Shown one piece after another: positions 1 to 5,046 of a stretch of DNA of 13,446 bases (positions are counted from its first letter, which is position 1; every line of letters starts with the position of its first letter). The notes beneath the pieces are model-generated. The model made no database searches and had not been told where the DNA came from. It saw only the letters and a program-made list of their open reading frames with translations. The position numbers were made by a program, and so were the translations under genes. Source of the DNA: Pseudolysinimonas_A sp965653335 (GTDB lineage: Bacteria > Actinomycetota > Actinomycetes > Actinomycetales > Microbacteriaceae); assembly GCA_965653335.1 (NCBI GenBank), contig CBFGZU010000052.1, positions 1 to 13,446 of the forward strand, read 5' to 3'.

Positions 1-2
1 GG

Positions 3-611
3 TCAGTAGGGCTGCTCGACGCTGAGCCCGGTGCGGAGCTCGGGGGCGAGGTGGCCGAGGTCGTTGTGGGTGACGAGCACGGGCGGCTTCGCCGAACGCA
101 CCCGGATGATGGTGAGCCCGCAGTTCGCCTGGTTGACGCCGAGCCACCGCCAGGTGGGAGCCCCGAACGTCTCGCGCACGAACCAGCCGATCACGAAGTT
201 GTGGGTGATGAGCAGATCGTGCCGGTCGTGACGGGCGGGCGGTGTCATCCATTCGGCGAGGGCGTCCGACATCTGCGCCTCGCCCGCTTCGATCTCGTTG
301 GCGGTGACCCCACCGAAAAACGATTCGAAGACGTGCGGCAGGTCGGGGGTGGGGCCGGAGGGGATGCAATCCATCAGCAGCGCCGACGGTTGCGGTTCGA
401 GGGCGGGCATCCGCCCCGTCATGATGCGGGCTGTCTCCTGCGCGCGCTGCAGCGGCGAGGTCCAGGCGCCCGAGAAGGGCACGCCGCCGAGTCGCTCGGC
501 GAGAGCGTTCGCCTGACGCACGCCCCGCGCGCTGAGTGGCCCGTCGGGCAGACCGTGTTCGGCATCTTGCTGCTCGCCGTGCCGCACGAGATACAGATAG
601 CGGGAAGGCAA
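3..611 (-). CDS. Histidine phosphatase family protein (phosphoglycerate mutase-like fold)
   Basis: This 202-residue protein has the histidine phosphatase signature. An RHG motif stands at residues 10-12, with H11 the expected phospho-accepting histidine. A conserved arginine lies in SPLQRAQETA (R56), and the second catalytic histidine is H137 in ITHNFVIGWF. The general acid is probably D81 in LLMDCIPSGP, a layout that resembles the PGAM5-like branch more than true glycolytic mutases. The family removes phosphate from sugars, nucleotides or proteins; the substrate cannot be read from sequence. No signal peptide or membrane segment is visible, so it should be cytosolic. The start is TTG, chosen because AAGGAG lies 5 nt upstream and the RHG motif sits at the usual distance from the N-terminus. 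It begins 23 nt after the M16 peptidase stop, so the two are probably co-transcribed. Confidence 0.9.
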   Translation of the reverse strand: MPSRYLYLVRHGEQQDAEHGLPDGPLSARGVRQANALAERLGGVPFSGAWTSPLQRAQETARIMTGRMPALEPQPSALLMDCIPSGPTPDLPHVFESFFGGVTANEIEAGEAQMSDALAEWMTPPARHDRHDLLITHNFVIGWFVRETFGAPTWRWLGVNQANCGLTIIRVRSAKPPVLVTHNDLGHLAPELRTGLSVEQPY

Positions 612-616
612 CGTGA

Positions 617-622
617 CTCCTT
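617..622 (-). promoter_or_regulatory. Shine-Dalgarno AAGGAG of the phosphatase gene
   Basis: AAGGAG on the minus strand stands 5 nt before the TTG codon at 611. It is the reason for choosing that rare start, which has no ATG or GTG alternative before the RHG motif. Confidence 0.7.
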
Positions 623-634
623 GGGCGCGGATGG

Positions 635-1990
635 TCAGGCGGCGACGGCGGTGCCGTCGAGACCCGTGAGCGATGCGGCATCGACCGCGCCGACGGCGGC
701 AATCGAGAGAGGGCGGGCCGCGAGGTCGGCCGCGAGGTCGCGCACCGCGTCGGTCGTGACGGATGCGATGCGCCTGAGCGTTTCGTCGAGGTCGGCGAAT
801 TCGCCCGTCGTGAGCTCCGACCGCCCGAGCCGGGTCATGCGGGTGTCGGAGTCTTCGAGCGCGAGCGCCGACGCTCCACCGAGCTGTCCCTGGGCGCGCG
901 CCAGCTCCTCGTCAGTGATGCCGCCGTCGGCGAGCCTGCGGAACTCGTCGATCATGAGGCCGGCGACCTGCGGAGCGCGTTGGGGCGAACATCCGGCGTA
1001 GAGACCGAGCACACCGGCGTCGGAGTATGACGCGGCGAAGGAATACACCGAGTAGGCGAGGCCGCGCTTCTCACGGATCTCCTGAAAGAGACGCGACGAC
1101 ATCCCGCCGCCGAGCACCGAATTGAGCACCGTGAGAGCGGGGCGCCGTTCGTCGGCCGCGTGCAGCCCGGCGACGCCGAGCAGGAGGTTGGCCTGTTCGA
1201 GCGGCCGGTCGACGATCACGAGGGGGCTGCCGCGATCGATCGGATCGAGGTTCGGGTCGCGCCGGGCGACCGGGCGTGCTGGGAGATGGAGGTTCCAGCC
1301 GGCGGTCTCGAGAGCCGCGACCGTCCAGCCGACGAGTTCGTCATGATCGACGGCGCCGGCCACCGAGATCACGAGGTCCTGAGGGCGATAGTTGGCGCGA
1401 TAGTGCTCCCAGACCGCTTCGCGGGTGACGGCGGTGATCGCCGCGGGGTTGCCGCCGATGGGGCGGCCGAGCGCGTGGTCGCCGAAGACCGCTTCGAAGA
1501 ACCGCTCCGACACGACATCCGAGGGGTCGTCGTCGGCCATCGCGAGCTCTTCGAGGATGACACCGCGCTCGCTCTCGAAATCCTCCGGGTCGAGCAGCGA
1601 CGACGTGAACATGTCGGCGAGCACGCCCACCGCCATCGGCAGGTCGAGATCGCGCACCTTCGCGTAGTAGCAGGTGTACTCCTTGGCCGTCATCGCGTTG
1701 TGCTCGCCGCCGACGGCGTCGAACGAGACGGCGATGTCGAGCGCGGTGCGCGACGCCGTGCCCTTGAACAACAGGTGTTCGAGGAAGTGCGTCGAGCCGT
1801 AGGTGACGGGCACTTCGTCGCGCGAGCCGACCGCGACCCAGAACCCGACGGTGGCGCTCTGCGACCCCGGCACTTGCTCGCTGAGGATGCGCACTCCGCT
1901 CGGCAGGATGGTGCGCCGAACGCGCGAGCCCCCGGATGCGGCGATCTCTAGCTCGGGCACGTCGAGCGGGAACGCTACGGCGCCGTTCAT
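635..1990 (-). CDS. M16 family zinc metallopeptidase (pitrilysin / processing-peptidase type)
   Basis: A 451-residue M16 peptidase of the single-chain two-domain bacterial type. The inverted zinc motif HxxEH is intact: H68-F-L-E71-H72 in THFLEHLLF. The third zinc ligand is most likely E148 in ERGVILEEL, 76 residues after H72, the family spacing. The C-terminal M16 domain begins near residue 200, and SSRLFQEIREKRGLAYSVYS at 298-317 is its typical conserved block. The family degrades or trims peptides; in actinobacteria the gene often lies next to pnp, which here lies 3 kb away. There is no signal peptide. No Shine-Dalgarno precedes the ATG; instead TAGGCT ends 7 nt upstream, so a leaderless mRNA is predicted. 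The downstream phosphatase follows after 23 nt. The physiological substrate is unknown. Confidence 0.95.
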   Translation of the reverse strand: MNGAVAFPLDVPELEIAASGGSRVRRTILPSGVRILSEQVPGSQSATVGFWVAVGSRDEVPVTYGSTHFLEHLLFKGTASRTALDIAVSFDAVGGEHNAMTAKEYTCYYAKVRDLDLPMAVGVLADMFTSSLLDPEDFESERGVILEELAMADDDPSDVVSERFFEAVFGDHALGRPIGGNPAAITAVTREAVWEHYRANYRPQDLVISVAGAVDHDELVGWTVAALETAGWNLHLPARPVARRDPNLDPIDRGSPLVIVDRPLEQANLLLGVAGLHAADERRPALTVLNSVLGGGMSSRLFQEIREKRGLAYSVYSFAASYSDAGVLGLYAGCSPQRAPQVAGLMIDEFRRLADGGITDEELARAQGQLGGASALALEDSDTRMTRLGRSELTTGEFADLDETLRRIASVTTDAVRDLAADLAARPLSIAAVGAVDAASLTGLDGTAVAA

Positions 1991-1997
1991 CCCGTCG

Positions 1998-2003
1998 AGC
2001 CTA
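1998..2003 (-). promoter_or_regulatory. -10 hexamer TAGGCT of the M16 peptidase gene (leaderless)
   Basis: TAGGCT on the minus strand is separated by 7 nt from the ATG at 1990, with no Shine-Dalgarno between. This puts the expected transcription start at or next to the start codon. No good -35 is visible. Confidence 0.5.
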
Positions 2004-2048
2004 AGTCATGGGTGGCCCGAAGCTCGACACCCCCCGAACTGGAGTAAT

Positions 2049-2074
2049 GAGGACAGACAACTCTGTCTGTCCTC
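2049..2074. promoter_or_regulatory. Perfect 11-4-11 palindrome, probable TetR operator
   Basis: The arms GAGGACAGACA and TGTCTGTCCTC are exact reverse complements separated by ACTC. The site lies in the gap between the M16 peptidase and the plus-strand TetR gene, about 165 bp upstream of the latter. Length, symmetry and position fit an autoregulatory operator of the TetR family. A possible plus-strand -10 (TACCCT, 2081-2086) lies 6 bp to the right, so a bound regulator would block it. That it is bound by this particular TetR protein is inference. Confidence 0.6.
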
Positions 2075-2092
2075 CTGTGGTACCCTGTTTCT

Positions 2093-2180
2093 GGATCCTC
2101 CCCCCCACAGGATCCGCGGTCCCCGTGACCGGCCCGAACGGTCACGCGGACGGGTCGTGTTCACTCCCCCCGGTGGACAC
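2093..2180. other. Hairpin-rich leader upstream of the TetR gene
   Basis: Three inverted repeats follow each other. GGATCC pairs with GGATCC (2093-2098 with 2110-2115); it competes with CCTGT/ACAGG (2084-2088 with 2107-2111). GTGACCG pairs with CGGTCAC (2125-2131 with 2139-2145, 7-nt loop). GTGTTCAC pairs with GTGGACAC with one G-U pair (2157-2164 with 2173-2180). If transcription starts near 2093, this would be a structured leader of about 145 nt. No T-run follows the hairpins and no known riboswitch class is recognised. Confidence 0.35.
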
Positions 2181-2238
2181 GGCCCCTTAACCCGAATCGC
2201 CTCGCACCACCGCCCACCGTGCCGACCAGAGAGTAACC

Positions 2239-2841
2239 GTGTCCTTCGAAATCGAACCGCCGCTGACTCAGCTCCCCGAAGCACCCGCGAAACTCCGTAT
2301 CCTGCTCACGGCCGACGAGTTGTTCTACGACGAAGGCATCCGTTCGGTCGGAGTCGATCGCCTGATCGCCGTGGCGTGCGTCACGAAGGCGACGTTCTAC
2401 AAGCACTACGGATCGAAGGATCGCGTCATTACGGCGTACATCAAGTACCGGCACCGTCAGATGGCCGAGACCTTCGCCGAAATCGCGTCGGCGAACAGCG
2501 CTCCGGAGGATGCCCTGCAGGCCGTTCGCGACTCCATCCTCGGCGAGATCGCCAGGCCGGGCTTTCGCGGCTGCCCCTTCATCAACGCCGCCGCCGAGTT
2601 CTCCGACGCCCGGCATCCGGTGCGCGTCGCCGTCCGCGAGCACCGGGAGTGGTTCGCCGGGGCGATCGAACGGCTCACCCGCGCGCTCGGCCATCCGATG
2701 TCCGGCGAAGCCGCCGACGAGCTGGTTCTCGCGCGCGACGGCGCGATGAGCGGGGGCTACGCGGGCGACCCGATCGCGGCATCCACGGCGCTGAGCCGCA
2801 CCTTCGACCGCGTGATCGCCGAAGCCGCCTCGTCCCGCTAG
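2239..2841 (+). CDS. TetR/AcrR family transcriptional regulator
   Basis: A 200-residue one-component repressor-type regulator. The N-terminal TetR DNA-binding domain spans about residues 18-65, with the recognition helix region and its typical follow-on TKATFYKHYGSKDRV at 49-63. The rest is an all-helical ligand and dimerisation domain; RGCPFINAAAEF at 110-121 is a block common in this branch. The start is GTG with only a weak GAGAG upstream; the domain begins at a normal distance from it. The ligand is not predictable. The palindrome at 2049-2074 is its likely operator. There is no efflux pump or catabolic operon next to it; the only same-strand neighbour is a small membrane protein 91 nt downstream, behind a hairpin. 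Its regulon may be just itself, or may include the M16 operon on the other side. Confidence 0.92.
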   Translation: MSFEIEPPLTQLPEAPAKLRILLTADELFYDEGIRSVGVDRLIAVACVTKATFYKHYGSKDRVITAYIKYRHRQMAETFAEIASANSAPEDALQAVRDSILGEIARPGFRGCPFINAAAEFSDARHPVRVAVREHREWFAGAIERLTRALGHPMSGEAADELVLARDGAMSGGYAGDPIAASTALSRTFDRVIAEAASSR

Positions 2842-2867
2842 GTTCGCCGGGCCACGACCCCACCCGG

Positions 2868-2893
2868 GTCCCGAGCCTCGCTAGGCTCGGGAC
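2868..2893. terminator. Perfect 11-bp hairpin after the TetR gene
   Basis: GTCCCGAGCCT and AGGCTCGGGAC are exact complements around the tetraloop CGCT. It begins 26 nt after the TetR stop. There is no T-run, which is usual for actinobacterial terminators. The right arm contains TAGGCT (2882-2887), the same hexamer used as a -10 elsewhere in the window, so the element might also start transcription of the next gene. Confidence 0.55.
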
Positions 2894-2912
2894 GCGCGAC
2901 ATCGGGTCGCGC
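2894..2912. repeat. Second hairpin directly abutting the first
   Basis: GCGCGAC and GTCGCGC pair perfectly around ATCGG, immediately after the hairpin at 2868-2893. It ends 5 nt before the GGGAAGG ribosome binding site of the small membrane protein, so it lies in that gene's leader if transcription comes from upstream or from TAGGCT at 2882. Confidence 0.45.
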
Positions 2913-2932
2913 TAGATGGGAAGGCAACTCTC

Positions 2933-3283
2933 ATGGCACTGGAATTCAACGTGGTCATCGATCTGCCGTTCATCGTGGCATTCGTCGGCGGTGTTCTCGC
3001 CGCGATCGACGCGATTACGCGGCTCCGGCGAGGCTCCGCGATCCTGGCCATCGTCCAGATCATCGCCTCGGTGCTCTTCGTGCTCTCGCTGTTTATCGCC
3101 AACGTGCCGTTCGGCGCTCCGCTCCTGGCCGTCGTGACGATCGTGGTGCTGCTCCTCCAGCTCGTGTTCAGTGGAACGACACGGCGCGGCGGTGCGGCGA
3201 TCACCGTCATCGCGATCATCCTGCTCGTCATCTGGCTCGTGCTGATCGGCGGGCGCGTCGTCATCCCCGGCGTCAACGCCTGA
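2933..3283 (+). CDS. Small four-helix membrane protein of unknown function
   Basis: A 116-residue, very hydrophobic protein that I do not assign to a named family. Four membrane segments are visible at about residues 11-29, 35-58, 61-79 and 88-111. Short charged loops (TRLRRGS after the first helix, GTTRRGG after the third) place both arginine loops on the cytoplasmic side by the positive-inside rule. No catalytic motif or cysteine pair is seen. The ATG is preceded by GGGAAGG 8 nt upstream. It follows the TetR gene on the same strand but is separated from it by two hairpins, so joint expression is uncertain. It is convergent with the aldo/keto reductase, with 48 nt between the stops. Confidence 0.8.
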   Translation: MALEFNVVIDLPFIVAFVGGVLAAIDAITRLRRGSAILAIVQIIASVLFVLSLFIANVPFGAPLLAVVTIVVLLLQLVFSGTTRRGGAAITVIAIILLVIWLVLIGGRVVIPGVNA

Positions 3284-3296
3284 CTCGCGACAGCCC

Positions 3297-3313
3297 CGAC
3301 CGAGCCTCGGTCG
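3297..3313. terminator. Bidirectional hairpin between convergent genes
   Basis: CGACCGAG and CTCGGTCG are exact complements around a single C (6-bp stem with 5-nt loop when folded). It sits between the stop of the small membrane protein (3283) and the stop of the aldo/keto reductase (3332), where both transcripts must end. There is no T-run. Confidence 0.5.
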
Positions 3314-3331
3314 CGCCGCCCTGGCTTCTCG

Positions 3332-4354
3332 TCAGGCGCTCGCGCGATCGAGGCTCGTCAGCTGAGACCGGGTGAGATGCACCTCGACCGCGGCGACGAG
3401 GTCGAAGACCTGATCGACGGCGCTCGCCGACACCACGGGCGCGACCACCCCGGGGCGGCTGAGCAGCCACGCCAGGGCGATCGTCGCGGGCGGCGCATCG
3501 TGTTCCGACGCGACAACGTCGAGCGCATGAAGAACCCGCAGCCCCGCCCGGTTGAGATACCTGCCCACCTCCGTTCCGCGCGACCCGCCGAGGTCGGCTT
3601 TCGACCGGTACTTGCCGGTGAGAAAGCCGCTCGCGAGCGCGAATCGCGGCATGAACCCGAGGTGGAGATCGGATACGACGCGCGCGAGGTTCTGCTCGTA
3701 CTCCCGCCGGAACACCAGGCTGTACTGGTTCTGCAGAGCCACCATGCGAGCGACACCGAGTTGCGCCGAGGCGATTCGCGCCTCGATCAGGCGGCTTCCC
3801 GTATGGTGCGAGCCGCCGAAATGGCGCACCTTCCCCGCCCGCACCAGCTCGTCGACCGCGAGCAGGGTCTCCTCGAACGCGACATCGGGATCGTCGACAT
3901 GCAGATAGAGCAGATCGATGCGGTCGGTGCGAAGCCGACGCAGCGACGCCTCGACGGCGGCGGTCAGGGGTCGCGCCGAGAGCCCCGGATGGTCGGCGCT
4001 CTTGCCCACCTTGGTGGCGATCACGATGTCGTCACGTGCCGACCGGGAGCGCAACCAATTGCCGATGATGATCTCGCTGCGCCCGCCGGCGTACGAGTCG
4101 GCGGTGTCGACGAAGTTGCCGCCGTGGGCGACATAGGAGTCGAGAACCCCTTCGCTCTCGACAACACCGGCGGTCCAGCCGAAGACGTTGCCGCTCAGAG
4201 CGAGGGGAAAGACCTCAAGGTCTGACGACCCGATCCGCCGACGCGGGGCGGCGGTCGCTCCCACGATCGCGCGCGTCTGCTCGGTCGTGATCCGGGTCGG
4301 AGCACTCGTGACGGCGACGGCGGGCGCCGCGACCGGAACCCTCTCGTCGGTCAT
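3332..4354 (-). CDS. Aldo/keto reductase family oxidoreductase
   Basis: A 340-residue (beta/alpha)8 NADPH-dependent reductase of the bacterial AKR group. The catalytic tetrad is complete: D83 and Y88 in FVDTADSY, K115 in ATKVG and H152 in YLHVDD. ALQNQYSLV and the C-terminal AWLLSRPGVVAPVVSAS are the usual substrate-loop and cofactor-binding blocks. The family reduces aldehydes or ketones, or oxidises alcohols or sugars; the substrate is unknown. An unusual point is the N-terminus. About 36 residues rich in Ala, Val and Thr precede the normal family start at RRRIGSSDLEV. The ATG at 4354 has AAGGGG 7 nt upstream, which favours it; a GTG at 4264 would give a normal-length protein but has no Shine-Dalgarno. 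TAACCT at 4418-4423 on the minus strand is a possible -10. The gene stands alone. Confidence 0.93.
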   Translation of the reverse strand: MTDERVPVAAPAVAVTSAPTRITTEQTRAIVGATAAPRRRIGSSDLEVFPLALSGNVFGWTAGVVESEGVLDSYVAHGGNFVDTADSYAGGRSEIIIGNWLRSRSARDDIVIATKVGKSADHPGLSARPLTAAVEASLRRLRTDRIDLLYLHVDDPDVAFEETLLAVDELVRAGKVRHFGGSHHTGSRLIEARIASAQLGVARMVALQNQYSLVFRREYEQNLARVVSDLHLGFMPRFALASGFLTGKYRSKADLGGSRGTEVGRYLNRAGLRVLHALDVVASEHDAPPATIALAWLLSRPGVVAPVVSASAVDQVFDLVAAVEVHLTRSQLTSLDRASA

Positions 4355-4606
4355 CTCGGCACCCCTTGGCCTGCTCTCGCTCGACGCGCCGCTCGGAACG
4401 CGGCGTGTCGTGAGGAAAGGTTAACGCGGCTGCTGCTCTTCACCCGGACGACGTGGCCGAAATGTTACGACTTGCGCCATCCGCGCCCGACCGCCGCCGC
4501 ACCGTGATTGACAACCACCCAACGTTCCGGAAGCGTCAGGCGTCGAAGTAGGTGAGAGGCCATCCCGGCCACTTTGAGAGCCCGCCCGGGCCGAGAGGAC
4601 GCCATC

Positions 4607-4963
4607 ATGACTGCCGAGACGTCGACATCCATCCGCTCGATCGCCTGGTGGCTCGCGCCAACCGGGCTGCTCACTCTCGTCGCGATCGGCATCCTCTGGG
4701 CGATCCCGCGCCCCGCGCAAGCGTGCATCCTCATCTACCCGCCGCCGCCGGAGTGCGCGACAGGAGGCGACCCGTCGACCGTCATCGTGTTCCTCGTGCT
4801 GCTCGTCGGAATCTACGCCGCGATCGTCACATGCGCACTGCTGATCCCGCCGCGACGGCGTCCGCTCGTGCTCGGCGTGCTGTCCGGTGCCCTCGGGCTC
4901 GTCTTCCTCATCGGCCTCGCGGTGACCCTCGCCGCCTCGGCTGCGCCTGGCTACTACTACTGA
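4607..4963 (+). CDS. Small membrane protein with a cysteine-containing outer loop, unknown function
   Basis: 118 residues with three hydrophobic segments at about 14-33, 58-80 and 86-110, ending in Pro-Gly-Tyr-Tyr-Tyr. The first segment is followed by AQAC and the loop ILIYPPPPEC, placing C40 and C50 in one loop that is probably outside the membrane and could form a disulphide. PRPAQAC also resembles a Sec cleavage site, so residues 1-39 may be a signal peptide rather than a permanent helix. PPRRRP at 81-86 is a cytoplasmic loop by charge. I chose the ATG because AGAGGA lies 8 nt upstream; an in-frame TTG at 4574 would add 11 charged residues and has no ribosome binding site. The family is not recognised. 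The gene is divergent from the aldo/keto reductase and convergent with pnp. Confidence 0.75.
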   Translation: MTAETSTSIRSIAWWLAPTGLLTLVAIGILWAIPRPAQACILIYPPPPECATGGDPSTVIVFLVLLVGIYAAIVTCALLIPPRRRPLVLGVLSGALGLVFLIGLAVTLAASAAPGYYY

Positions 4964-4996
4964 GCGGGCCGCGCCCGACAAGTCGCCGACAACAGA

Positions 4997-5030
4997 CGGA
5001 TGCCGCCCTCCCGAAGGAGGACGGCATCCG
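4997..5030. terminator. Strong hairpin terminator between pnp and the small membrane gene
   Basis: Two 15-nt arms, 4997-5011 and 5016-5030, pair with a single mismatch around the loop CGAA. It lies 33 nt after the stop at 4963 and 16 nt past the pnp stop, so it serves both converging transcripts. It is the best terminator structure in the window. Confidence 0.75.
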
Positions 5031-5046
5031 GTGATCGAGCGGGAGA

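Noticed and set aside
51..1001. Plus-strand open frame over the phosphatase and the end of the M16 peptidase
   Set aside because: It crosses two real genes on the other strand and has no recognisable domain.
3377..4225. Plus-strand open frame opposite the aldo/keto reductase
   Set aside because: Shadow of a gene with a complete catalytic tetrad on the minus strand.
4506..4516. GATTGACAACC shared by the gaps at 4506-4516 and 7544-7554
   Set aside because: A shared 11-mer is expected by chance many times in a window of this size, and neither copy has a -10 at a suitable distance behind its TTGACA.
4574..4606. TTG start extending the small membrane protein by 11 residues
   Set aside because: No Shine-Dalgarno at 4574, while the ATG at 4607 has AGAGGA 8 nt upstream.
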